A stretch of 64,000 nucleotides of DNA. Origin: Corynebacterium timonense (lineage in GTDB: Bacteria > Actinomycetota > Actinomycetes > Mycobacteriales > Mycobacteriaceae). The notes below the pieces were generated by a model. It had not been told where the DNA came from and ran no database searches. It worked only from the letters and a program-made list of their open reading frames with translations. Location: assembly GCF_900105305.1 (NCBI RefSeq), contig NZ_LT629765.1, forward strand, positions 2,108,001-2,172,000, in the 5' to 3' direction. Shown one piece after another: positions 18,501 to 25,706 of the stretch. Positions within the stretch are counted from its first letter, which is position 1, and each line of letters begins with the position of its first letter. Position numbers and translations under genes: made by a program.

Positions 18501-19026
18501 GCGCTACCCGCTGGCGGACCTGCCCGCGGAGGCCGACGTTGTGCGCCTCGTCGCGGAGGATTCCTCGCTGAAGAAGGAGGACTGGCTGGCGTTGACGCCG
18601 CTGCGCGTGCCCACGCTTGCCCCGCTCGGCGAGGTGCTCCCCGCCGACGAACCGGGTCTGCTGGACTGGGCCGTGGCCTTCCAGTATCCCTGCCAGCGCA
18701 CGTTCAACCACTTCGCGGGCGTGACCGAGATCCCCGAGTACCGCATCATGCCGGACGCCCCCGGCAAGAAGCAGCTCTCCGGGTTCATGGACTTCCTCGG
18801 CGGCGGCGCCCTGGCCACCGCCGAGGCCGTGAACTACTCCTACGAGATCCCGGGCTACCTCAATAACGACTGGCAGCGTGACTGGGGCTCGGTGGCCAGG
18901 TACGAGCGGCGCCCGAACTCCGTCGGCGAGGCCCCCCAGGTGGCGCAGATTGACCACGAGGAGATCGAACGCTCCGGCTGGTGGAGCCCCGGCCCGATGA
19001 CGATTCGCGACCCGAACGAGTCGTAG
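15595..19026 (+). CDS. emb: Arabinosyltransferase Emb
   Basis: Single Emb protein of 1143 residues, matching the length of the one Emb of Corynebacterium glutamicum. Mycobacteria have three paralogues. It polymerises arabinan on arabinogalactan and is the ethambutol target. The catalytic Asp pair is Asp278-Asp279 in NTSDDGFLL, in the first periplasmic loop of a GT-C fold. About thirteen membrane spans are followed by a C-terminal carbohydrate-binding domain. The GTG at 15595 is favoured by TAGAGT 8 nt upstream. Odd feature: a Thr/Ser/Gly/Ala-rich stretch at about residues 798-842 that looks like a flexible linker inserted in the C-terminal domain. Confidence 0.95.
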   Translation: MTAPETAPHRTPDAAVKARTEASSSFAGLAAVSGILAFLCFVLTPLLPVNQVQSSLSWPQNGELNSVNAPLISLAPDELEITVPLSAVDALREGQSLIVGTLPEDSTEAFDRGMFITSPDGGIIVNSVNEVLFELTPQEVAELPEGADVVVRATSEGTSVTIPGTDYEEEGEEDLRPQVTGLYTELEGDAAALIDDGLNAQVQINSRFTSTPTTLKTAAMVLGAVSALIALFSLWRLDHLDGRRWRFFPRTWRTFTPLDAVVLAILGFWHVFGANTSDDGFLLTMARVSNESDYMANYYRWYGVPESPFGSPFYDILALLAKVSTASMWMRLPTLIAGILTWWILSREILPRLGEAIGQRRMAYWTAAFVFLAFWLPYNNGTRPEPIIALGLIATWAAFERAIAAQRLAPAAVGTVFAAFTLACGPTGLAAVGVFLISLPAVFRIMHRRRAYAPWVSYIAVFLGVGTSVMIAVFHDQTLAAVIEATAVRAEVGPALPWYSEPARYYTLFQESVDGSMTRRFPVFILVFCVALILWALARFGRVPGAARGPVQRLVAIVALSTFFFMFTPTKWTHHFGIYAGVGGAAAAVGAVVLSAVALRSARNRTLSIAAVLFIMAFTLGGWNAWWYVSSFGVPWWDRTVQLRGVEANTVMLAITLVVLAIGIVQSLRKDGALTPSERSRWAGVMSAPIAVISILMVAFSCLTFLKAFIDQAPAYSVGMGNVKTFGGNVCALGGDVLLETDTNDSFLTPVGGVPLGRSLEAGDNRGFHPEGVPAYIVSEADNVATSDPRTAADDSAAAAVAPADTTGTGAGTSSRTGTSTGTGSSTDAGRADAAAQPSDASAQEQSTTRTNTQGNRPADQPGINGSTVRLPFNLDYTRVPVLGTFSDEPSGAASLETAWYELPASREDAPLLVTSVAGRIAHHDINGIKQRGNELMLEYGSRSGDGTVEVLGEVEMLDQGPTPSWRNLRYPLADLPAEADVVRLVAEDSSLKKEDWLALTPLRVPTLAPLGEVLPADEPGLLDWAVAFQYPCQRTFNHFAGVTEIPEYRIMPDAPGKKQLSGFMDFLGGGALATAEAVNYSYEIPGYLNNDWQRDWGSVARYERRPNSVGEAPQVAQIDHEEIERSGWWSPGPMTIRDPNES

Positions 19027-19081
19027 AGCTCGGGTCACGGAGTTCAGGTGCGCTGTCGGGCGCCGCGTTAGAGTAGTGGGC

Positions 19082-20989
19082 ATGAAAGACCTGTTTGAGT
19101 TTGTCAACGGCCGCTGGGTCGATGCCCACACTATTCCCGCCGACCGCGGCATTGACGGCGCGTTCTACGAGCTGCGCGACAAGGCGGAGGAGGACGTCCA
19201 CGCCCTGCTGGGCGAGGGCGTCGGCCGCGGCGGCGACCTCTTCGTGTCCTTCATGGACACCGACGCGGTCAACGGCGCAGGGATGGAGCCGCTCGAGGCG
19301 GACCTGGACCGCCTGTCCGCCACGGACATCGAGGACTTCGTGTCCAACCTCGGCGCCCTCGAGCGTGAGGGCGTGGGCGGGCCGCTGAGCTACTGGGTGG
19401 AAAAGGACTCCCAGGGCGACAACAGTGTGGCCTACCTGGTCCAGAGCGGGCTCGGGCTTCCCGACGAAGCCTACTACCGCTCCCCCGAGCACGCCGAGAC
19501 GCTGGAGAAGTACGGCCGCCACGTGGAGAAGATGCTCGGGTTCCTCGACCCGTCGTACCTGTTCGGCCTGAGCCCAGAGGTGGCGGCCAAGCGCATTGTC
19601 ACGCTCGAGTCGCAGGTGGCGCACAGCCACTGGGACGTCGTCGCGGCCCGCGACGCGATCGGCACGTACAACCCGGTGGACTTTGAGGAGTTGCCGGCGA
19701 TCATCCAGACGCTCTTGCGCGCCTCCGGGTTGACGGGGGGCCGGGTGATCAACATGATGCCCTCGTTCACCGAGGAGCTGGCGGGCATGCTGCGCCCCGA
19801 AGCCCTGGCGGACTGGCAGCTGTGGGGCGCGTGGCACATCCTGCGCTCGCGCGCCGGCGTCCTGCCGGAAGAGGTGGGCGCGGCGAACTTCGAGTTCTAC
19901 GGCACGGTGCTCTCCGGCGCGACGGAGCAGCGCGACCGCTGGAAGCGGGGCGTGGGGCTGGCCGAGTCGCTGGTGGGCGAGGAGATTGGCCAGGGGTACG
20001 TCGATAAGCACTTCCCCCCTGCCTCGAAGGAGCACATGCTTGAGCTCGTCGACTACCTGGTGCGGGCCTACCGCGAGCGCATTTCCACGCTCGAGTGGAT
20101 GGGCGCGCAGACGCGCGAGCGGGCGCTGCAGAAGCTGGAGAAGTTCCGCGCCAAGATCGGCTACCCGGACCGGTGGCGCGACTACTCCGGCCTGGAGTTT
20201 TCGCCGAACGGCGCGGACCTGCTGGACAACGTGCGCCGCGGCGCCGCGTTCGAGCACGCCTATCAGCTGGACAAGATCGGCCGGCCCGCCGACCGCGACG
20301 AGTGGGTGACCACCCCGCAGACGGTCAACGCCTTCTACAACCCGGTGGTCAACGACATCACCTTCCCCGCCGCGATCCTGCAGCCGCCGTTCTTCGACCC
20401 GGAGGCGGACGCCGCCGAGAACTTCGGCGGCATCGGCGCCGTCATCGGCCACGAGATCGGCCACGGCTTCGACGACCAGGGATCGCGCTACGACGGCGAC
20501 GGAAACCTCAACTCCTGGTGGACCGACGAGGACCGCGAGCGCTTCGACCAGCTGACCTCCACGCTGGTCAAACAGTACGACGGCCTCATTCCCGCCGTGC
20601 TCGAGGGACGCGAGGGCGTCAGCGGCGTCAACGGCAAGTTCACCCTCGGCGAGAATATCGGCGATTTGGGTGGGCTCGGCATTGCGGTCGTGGCGTACCA
20701 GCTATACCTGAAGGACAAGGAGCTCACGGACGGCTCCTCCCTGCCCTTCGGCGATCTCGACGGCGAGTACACCGGCTTCCAGCGCCTCTTCCTGTCCTGG
20801 GCGCGCGTGTGGCGCTCCAAGGTGCGCCCGGAGATGGCGGCCCAGCTGCTCGCCATCGACCCGCACTCGCCCAACGAGTTCCGGTGCAACGTCATCGCCG
20901 CGAACATCCCCAAGTTCTACAGCGCCTTCGACGTCGCGGAGGGCTCGCGCGTGTGGATCGCCCCCGAGGACAGGGTGACCATCTGGTGA
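19082..20989 (+). CDS. M13-family zinc metallopeptidase (neprilysin/PepO type)
   Basis: Zinc endopeptidase of 635 residues. Zinc ligands come from HEIGH (His457, His461) and the downstream ENIGD (Glu524, with Asp528). NAFYNP just upstream of the zinc site is the substrate-binding NAFY motif. No signal peptide is visible, so a cytosolic oligopeptidase is likely. ATG 19082 is chosen because TAGAGT lies 7 nt upstream; an in-frame GTG 6 bp earlier is less well placed. The next gene begins inside its stop codon, so the two are translationally coupled. Confidence 0.92.
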   Translation: MKDLFEFVNGRWVDAHTIPADRGIDGAFYELRDKAEEDVHALLGEGVGRGGDLFVSFMDTDAVNGAGMEPLEADLDRLSATDIEDFVSNLGALEREGVGGPLSYWVEKDSQGDNSVAYLVQSGLGLPDEAYYRSPEHAETLEKYGRHVEKMLGFLDPSYLFGLSPEVAAKRIVTLESQVAHSHWDVVAARDAIGTYNPVDFEELPAIIQTLLRASGLTGGRVINMMPSFTEELAGMLRPEALADWQLWGAWHILRSRAGVLPEEVGAANFEFYGTVLSGATEQRDRWKRGVGLAESLVGEEIGQGYVDKHFPPASKEHMLELVDYLVRAYRERISTLEWMGAQTRERALQKLEKFRAKIGYPDRWRDYSGLEFSPNGADLLDNVRRGAAFEHAYQLDKIGRPADRDEWVTTPQTVNAFYNPVVNDITFPAAILQPPFFDPEADAAENFGGIGAVIGHEIGHGFDDQGSRYDGDGNLNSWWTDEDRERFDQLTSTLVKQYDGLIPAVLEGREGVSGVNGKFTLGENIGDLGGLGIAVVAYQLYLKDKELTDGSSLPFGDLDGEYTGFQRLFLSWARVWRSKVRPEMAAQLLAIDPHSPNEFRCNVIAANIPKFYSAFDVAEGSRVWIAPEDRVTIW

Positions 20990-21684
20990 GAAAGCCCTTG
21001 GAGAAGGGCTCGCTTGACGACGCCTACCCCGAAAACGTCCAGGGCGACAGCGCCTTCAACGTCGGCGGTGTTGATCGCCTGCTGCCCGACGAGCTGCAGC
21101 TCGAGCAGATCTACGCCTACATGGAGGCAACCTACCCCTGCGACGGCGCGCCCACGGATACCTACCTGGCCCTGCTGCCCGACCGCCTCACCCACGCCGC
21201 GATGCTCATGCTCGGCTCGGCGGCCGACCACGCGATGCCCGGCGTCGCCTTCCCCGGGGGCGTCGGGGTGACGGAGACCGAGTGGGGCGCCCTGTTCACC
21301 CCGACGGAGCCGACCGGGGCATGGGCTGTTTCCTGCGCCCCCGCGCTCGGGCCGAAGGCCCGGGAGCACGCGTGGCGCCCCGAGGTCGCCGGGGCGGCGG
21401 AGCTGTCGGGGGCGCGCATCCTTGACGTCGATACGCCCAGCGACGCCCCCGCCGCCGTCGCCTACGCCCGCGAGCGCGGCGCCACCCGCGTCGCGCTGTG
21501 GGGGCTCGGCGCGCTGCCCGAGGCTACCGCCGACGCGACCGTGCTCACCTTCCCCGCCAACGGCGGCAGCGCCGACTACGTCCAACACCGCGCGGACTAC
21601 TTCACGCGCGGCGTCATTTCCACGCCCGAACAAGCGCGGCGCCGCGTGCGCGACGTCGCCGACTTTTTACGACGGGGAGCATAG
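20986..21684 (+). CDS. Hypothetical protein translationally coupled to the M13 peptidase
   Basis: Protein of 232 residues, not recognised. GTG at 20986 overlaps the peptidase stop (GTGA), a classical coupling arrangement. The N-terminal half is acidic. The central part (DRLTHAAMLMLGSAADHAMP, VTETEWGALF) and C-terminal alpha/beta segments (RVALWGLGALPEATAD) look globular. No signal peptide or membrane span. Partnership with the peptidase is inferred from coupling only. Confidence 0.72.
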   Translation: MRKPLEKGSLDDAYPENVQGDSAFNVGGVDRLLPDELQLEQIYAYMEATYPCDGAPTDTYLALLPDRLTHAAMLMLGSAADHAMPGVAFPGGVGVTETEWGALFTPTEPTGAWAVSCAPALGPKAREHAWRPEVAGAAELSGARILDVDTPSDAPAAVAYARERGATRVALWGLGALPEATADATVLTFPANGGSADYVQHRADYFTRGVISTPEQARRRVRDVADFLRRGA

Positions 21685-21884
21685 GCGGGCGCGCCCGCGA
21701 GCGGGACGTATCTGGGGCCCGGCTCGGGGACCTTGCCCCTGTGAGGTAGCAGGCGGCTACCACGGTGGCCAAGGCGCGTTCAACGCACACGCTGAGCACT
21801 GAGGCGGTGAGGGAGAGTTGGCGTCCGATGATGTGTCTCGCCCTCCACGGATCACTCCTACCTAGCGGGGTGCGCAACGCCGCC

Positions 21885-22664
21885 CTAGAGGCCGAACACG
21901 GAGTCGGCCTCGCTGATCTCCTCGAATGTGGGTTCCTCGACCTCGCAGAGGACAACACCCGCGCTGGTCGCGTCGGCGGCGAACACGATCGGGCCGAAGG
22001 AACTGTCGCCTGGGCCGGCGATGACGTCGCCGCCGAGGGTCGTCACCCCAGCCGCGGCTGCACTCACATCGGACACGCCGAAGAAGACGTCCCAGTACCC
22101 CTCGTTCTCTCGGAAGCGTTCGACCTCGGACAGGTCGCGCATGCCGAGGAAAGCGGCGCCGTCGCGCATCGCGGTGTAGTAGCCGTCGGCGTAGCGGATC
22201 TCCCAGTCGAACAGCTCACCGTAGAAGTCGATGCACTCCTTTGCCTTGGCGGTGCCGACGTACTCGTGCCACACCGGCGTCCCGGGCTCGCCGGCGGCGA
22301 CGAACTGGTCCTCGCCCGCAGGACGGATCAGGCCGAACACCGCGCCGGACGGGTCGGTGCACAGCGTCATCTCGCCGAGTGACGCCTCTGTGCTGGCCAG
22401 CACGGTGCCGCCGAGCTTTTCCACAGTGGCGCGGTCGCTGTCTGGGTCGCGGGTGAGGAAGTAGGTCACCCAGGTGTTCGGGAACTGTCCCTCTTGTTCG
22501 ATGAATCCGGCGACGGGCAGTCCCTGGCTGCGGGCGACCCGGTAGGGGCCGTCGGAAACCTCCCAGTCGAGCAGCTTGGAGTAAAAATAGGCGGCCTTCA
22601 TCGGCTCGTCGGTGGCCAAATCCAGCCAGTAGGGCATGCCGTCCACGGCTTCGAATGCGGGCAT
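21885..22664 (-). CDS. Two-domain VOC-family (glyoxalase/dioxygenase superfamily) protein
   Basis: Protein of 259 residues made of two vicinal-oxygen-chelate domains, each beginning with an aromatic-rich strand (PYWLDLATDEPMKAAYFYSKLLDWE; PVWHEYVGTAKAKECIDFYGELFDWE). Such proteins bind a metal or small substrate; the reaction here is unknown. It starts right after the stop of the S4-domain gene on the same strand, so the two form an operon. Confidence 0.8.
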   Translation of the reverse strand: MPAFEAVDGMPYWLDLATDEPMKAAYFYSKLLDWEVSDGPYRVARSQGLPVAGFIEQEGQFPNTWVTYFLTRDPDSDRATVEKLGGTVLASTEASLGEMTLCTDPSGAVFGLIRPAGEDQFVAAGEPGTPVWHEYVGTAKAKECIDFYGELFDWEIRYADGYYTAMRDGAAFLGMRDLSEVERFRENEGYWDVFFGVSDVSAAAAGVTTLGGDVIAGPGDSSFGPIVFAADATSAGVVLCEVEEPTFEEISEADSVFGL

Positions 22665-22946
22665 TTACAGGTTCCTCCACTTTTCCGGGTCGAAGTCGTC
22701 GTTCGCGGTGCGCTCGTCGAAGTAGTCGTCGCCCTCCGAGTCGGCCACCACGGTGGCGGTGATGCCGGCGACGGTGACCGTGTCGGCGTCGTGAAGCAAC
22801 AAGCCCCTGGATGTGACAACCTCGCCGTTGACCGCCACCTCGCCGGAGGCGATGAGCTCCTTGGCGTGGCCGCCGGTCTCGGCGAGGGTGGCGAGTTTGA
22901 GGAATTGGCCGAGCTTGATCGACTCTCCGCTGATGGCAACGTCCAT
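22665..22946 (-). CDS. S4-domain RNA-binding protein (YbcJ/RlbA-like)
   Basis: Protein of 93 residues carrying one S4 fold (IKLGQFLKLATLAETGGHAKELIASGEVAVNGEV), a small RNA-binding module seen in ribosome-associated proteins. The acidic C-terminal tail is unusual. ATG 22946 has TAAGCT 7 nt upstream. It shares a 35-bp intergenic space with the divergent acetyltransferase gene. Confidence 0.85.
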   Translation of the reverse strand: MDVAISGESIKLGQFLKLATLAETGGHAKELIASGEVAVNGEVVTSRGLLLHDADTVTVAGITATVVADSEGDDYFDERTANDDFDPEKWRNL

Positions 22947-22981
22947 GCCGTCCAGCTTAGCGGGCAGGTAGCGTGGGGCTC

Positions 22982-23524
22982 ATGTATCCCGTTGGACGCT
23001 GGTACCTGCCGACGAACCACCCGACGGCCAACGAACAGCATCAAGCCACGTGGTCGATCCTGCGCGAGTTCAACGCGCTGTCCAACACGGACCCGGCGCG
23101 CTCCCGCGAGCTGCTGAGGCATCTGTTTCCCCGCAGCGAGTTCCTGCCAGAGGCGTGGGCGCCGCTGCACCTAGAGCTCGGGGTGAACACACGCTTTGGC
23201 GAGGGCTGCTTTATCAACTTCAATTGCACCATCCTCGACGTCGCGCCGGTGGACATCGGTGCGCGTACGTTGTTTGGCCCTGGCTGCCAGCTCATTACCG
23301 TCGGTCACCCCGTCGACGACCACGCCGCGCGCGCCGAAGGGTGGGAGATCGCCCACCCCATCGCCATCGGCGACGACTGCTGGTTCGGCGCGGGCGCCAT
23401 GGTCATGCCGGGGGTGACGGTGGGTGATCGCTGCGTTGTTGCGGCCGGGGCGGTGGTCACGCGCGACCTGCCGGCCGGCTCGCTCGCGGCGGGAGTGCCC
23501 GCCTCGGTCAAGCGTCAGCTTTAG
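22982..23524 (+). CDS. Maltose/galactoside O-acetyltransferase-type hexapeptide protein
   Basis: Left-handed beta-helix acetyltransferase of 180 residues. An N-terminal Mac-like domain precedes hexapeptide repeats (VDIGARTLFGPGCQLITVGHPVD, IAIGDDCWFGAGAMVMPGVTVGDRCVVAAGAVV). His in VGHP is the usual catalytic base. It transfers acetyl from acetyl-CoA to a sugar. ATG 22982 has TAGCGT 8 nt upstream. Its stop overlaps the stop of the opposite SDR gene. Confidence 0.88.
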   Translation: MYPVGRWYLPTNHPTANEQHQATWSILREFNALSNTDPARSRELLRHLFPRSEFLPEAWAPLHLELGVNTRFGEGCFINFNCTILDVAPVDIGARTLFGPGCQLITVGHPVDDHAARAEGWEIAHPIAIGDDCWFGAGAMVMPGVTVGDRCVVAAGAVVTRDLPAGSLAAGVPASVKRQL

Positions 23525-24228
23525 CGTTCCGCCTGATCGGTCGGCATGATGCTCAGGGTGTCGATGTTGACGTGCGCCGGCAGGCTGGCCACCCACCGGA
23601 TCGACTCGGCGATGTCCTCGGCGGTGAGGTTGAGTTTGCCCTCGTAGACCCCGTTGGCGCGGGCTTCGTCGCCGCCGAAGCGGTTGAGCGAAAAGTCGGT
23701 TTTGACGCGGCCTGGGTCGATCTCCGTGACGCGGATCAGGTTGTCCGCCTCCTCGCGGCGCAGCGCGCGCGTGAGGCCGCGCAGCCCGTACTTCGCTGCG
23801 TTGTAGCCGGCGCCGCCCTTGTACGCGTCGGTGCCCGCCACCGACCCGATGTTGATCACCAGCCCGCGCGCCGCCTTGAGCTGGGGGTACAGCGCCTTGG
23901 TCACGCGCACGGTGCCGAAGACATTGGTGCGGTACATCCACTCCCAATCCTCTTCGCGCGCGTCGCGCAGGTAATCGAGGTTTTTCGCGCCGCCCGCGTT
24001 GTTGACCAGCAGGTCTACGCGGTCCAGCTTCGCCGCAAGCGTATCGACGCTCCGTTGGTCCGTCACATCCAGCTCAACGGCAACACCGTTGATCTCGCGG
24101 GCGATGGCCTCGCAGCGCTCGAGACGCCGCGCCGCCACGTAGACCGTCCACCCGTCCCCCGCCAGCGCGCGGGCCGCCGCCTCCCCGATGCCGGCCGAGC
24201 CGCCTGTCACTACCGCAATCTTGCTCAT
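23521..24228 (-). CDS. Short-chain dehydrogenase/reductase
   Basis: Classical SDR of 235 residues. VVTGGSAGIGEA binds NAD(P), NNAG is at about residue 85, and catalytic Ser (NIGS) and YNAAK complete the set. The overall pattern resembles the YdfG/serine-dehydrogenase-like group. Substrate unknown. ATG 24228 is preferred, with TAGACT 8 nt upstream. The alkB-like gene ends 12 bp upstream of it on the same strand. Confidence 0.87.
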   Translation of the reverse strand: MSKIAVVTGGSAGIGEAAARALAGDGWTVYVAARRLERCEAIAREINGVAVELDVTDQRSVDTLAAKLDRVDLLVNNAGGAKNLDYLRDAREEDWEWMYRTNVFGTVRVTKALYPQLKAARGLVINIGSVAGTDAYKGGAGYNAAKYGLRGLTRALRREEADNLIRVTEIDPGRVKTDFSLNRFGGDEARANGVYEGKLNLTAEDIAESIRWVASLPAHVNIDTLSIMPTDQAER

Positions 24229-24239
24229 GGCCACGCAGT

Positions 24240-24887
24240 CTACGCGGGGTGGACCTGGCGCATCGTGATGTTGATCCGCCCCTCTTTCAGGCCCGTGTGC
24301 TCCGGCCCCGTGCCCGGCCGCGGAGGGGTCACCCCGTGGCGCGCGCGCCTGGCTGGCCCGCCGAACACAAGGGCGTCACCAGACATGAGCACCACCTTGT
24401 GTCCCTCGATGCGAAAGGTAGTCTCCTCTCCAATAGAGAGGCTGACCACCGGGTTGTCCGCCTCCTCCTGAGCGTCGACATGCTCGCCCATGCCCGCTCC
24501 CGGCGGGTAGAAGTTCACCAGGGCGGTCTCGACCGCCATCTGATTAATCTGCGCGTCCAGCTCCTGCGCGCGCGCAATAATGGCGTCCGCCATGACCTGG
24601 TAGTTCTCCGGCACCGGCGGGACCGCGTGGCCGTCAACCTCCTGCACCAACCGGTACGGGTTCGTGGCCCAGAACCACCCTAATGACATCAGGTAGGCCT
24701 TCATGTGGTGCTGGCCCACCTGTGGGCGGCGCATCGCCACCGGGGTGCCCGCGACGCCGCGGGCGATGGCGCGAGCCTGTCTCACCAGGTCCGCCTGGGT
24801 GTCGGGGGACAAAAACGCGGGCAGGTGCACCACCCCTTCGGCGATGCGGGTGGGCGGCCGGGGCAGGTCTGTGGCGTCGAAAAGCAT
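24240..24887 (-). CDS. alkB: AlkB-type 2-oxoglutarate/Fe(II) DNA-repair dioxygenase
   Basis: Protein of 215 residues in the AlkB family, which oxidatively removes methyl lesions from DNA or RNA bases. VNFYPPGAGMGEHVDAQEE gives the HxD iron motif. The distal His is in RARHGVTP, and RINITMRQ supplies the oxoglutarate-binding arginine. MKAYLMSLGWFW is a substrate-lid sequence. ATG 24887 has TAGCGT 6 nt upstream. Its -10 region overlaps that of the divergent small membrane gene. Confidence 0.92.
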   Translation of the reverse strand: MLFDATDLPRPPTRIAEGVVHLPAFLSPDTQADLVRQARAIARGVAGTPVAMRRPQVGQHHMKAYLMSLGWFWATNPYRLVQEVDGHAVPPVPENYQVMADAIIARAQELDAQINQMAVETALVNFYPPGAGMGEHVDAQEEADNPVVSLSIGEETTFRIEGHKVVLMSGDALVFGGPARRARHGVTPPRPGTGPEHTGLKEGRINITMRQVHPA

Positions 24888-24893
24888 GCCCAC

Positions 24894-24903
24894 ACGCTAC
24901 CCT
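24894..24903. promoter_or_regulatory. Overlapping divergent -10 elements
   Basis: Minus-strand TAGCGT (24894-24899) and plus-strand TACCCT (24898-24903) share two bases and face opposite directions. Both stand 6-7 nt from start codons, so two leaderless divergent genes appear to share one tiny promoter. Confidence 0.6.
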
Positions 24904-24910
24904 CGTCCCT

Positions 24911-25087
24911 ATGGCAAACAATGTGAACGGGAACGTGAACATGAACTTGAATACAGTGGCCGTGGGGGCCACGATCGTGGGCGTCGTTCTCGTGGCGCTC
25001 CTGCTGTCCGAGGGCAACTGGCTCGGCCCCGTCGTCGCGCTAGCAGCCGCGCTGCTGGCGGTGTTCGCGGCGCAGCGCACCCGTTAA
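24911..25087 (+). CDS. Small two-helix membrane protein
   Basis: A 58-residue protein. The Asn-rich start (MANNVNGNVNMNLNTV) is followed by two transmembrane helices (AVGATIVGVVLVALLLS and LGPVVALAAALLAVFAA) and a basic end. ATG 24911 is placed 7 nt after TACCCT. Its TAA overlaps the TAA of the converging thpR-like gene. Function unknown. Confidence 0.72.
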   Translation: MANNVNGNVNMNLNTVAVGATIVGVVLVALLLSEGNWLGPVVALAAALLAVFAAQRTR

Positions 25088-25605
25088 CGCAGGTAAAACC
25101 TGTCCACCACCTCGTAGCGCGACCCGCCACCGCGCCCCTCGCCCAGGTGAGACTCCACGAGTGCGACCTCGTCCGCCGTGAAATCCGGGCCGCGGTAGAC
25201 GCTCAGGGCGTGGGCGTGGTCCGCGATGAGCCAGCCGTCGCGGCCCCGGGCGACGGTGAGGTGGGCGCGCTGGCAGTGACGCTCGGCCGGGCCGAGCAGG
25301 CAGTCCGCCATCAGATCACGAAGCTGCTGCGTCTCCCCGCCGACGCCGACCCACAGGGTGCGGGAGCTGAAACTACCTGCCCCCTGCAGGTGCAGCGCGA
25401 GCGGGCGCCGGAATGCGGTCGCCTGCGCCAGGGCGTCGGTGACGCGGCCGGCGTCGTTCGGCTGGTCGCCGTAGAACCCCAGGGTGAGGTGCCAGTTGTC
25501 GGGGTCCGTCCAGCGCAGCTCGCGGCCGCGCAGGGGCCGCAGGGCCGTGACCAGGTGCTCCCGCGCGGCGTCGGGAAGCATGATCGCCGCGAACAACCTT
25601 CTCAT
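25084..25605 (-). CDS. thpR: RNA 2',3'-cyclic phosphodiesterase ThpR/LigT (paralogue 1)
   Basis: 2H-phosphoesterase of 173 residues with both HxT motifs (NWHLTLGF and RAHLTVAR), which open 2',3'-cyclic phosphates on RNA. ATG 25605 has TAGCGT 8 nt upstream. A second copy at 28156-28695 is clearly paralogous along its entire length (RRLFAA.LP..., QPNDA, ATAFRRPL, ESHLG.GRGGG). The two lie on the same strand and flank the haem-protein gene. Confidence 0.9.
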   Translation of the reverse strand: MRRLFAAIMLPDAAREHLVTALRPLRGRELRWTDPDNWHLTLGFYGDQPNDAGRVTDALAQATAFRRPLALHLQGAGSFSSRTLWVGVGGETQQLRDLMADCLLGPAERHCQRAHLTVARGRDGWLIADHAHALSVYRGPDFTADEVALVESHLGEGRGGGSRYEVVDRFYLR

Positions 25606-25706
25606 GTTTAACGACGCTACCCGGGCTCCTCGCTGGCATCGACTGCTCGGCGGAAATGCCGGCGCCTACGCCGCTTGTGCACCCGCCGTGTCCAGAGGCG
25701 CAGGCA

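Noticed and set aside
21685..21884. Small gene between the coupled hypothetical gene and the VOC gene
   Set aside because: Short frames on both strands lack start signals and recognisable patterns. Only a GC-rich palindrome (GCGGGCGCGCCCGC) is visible.
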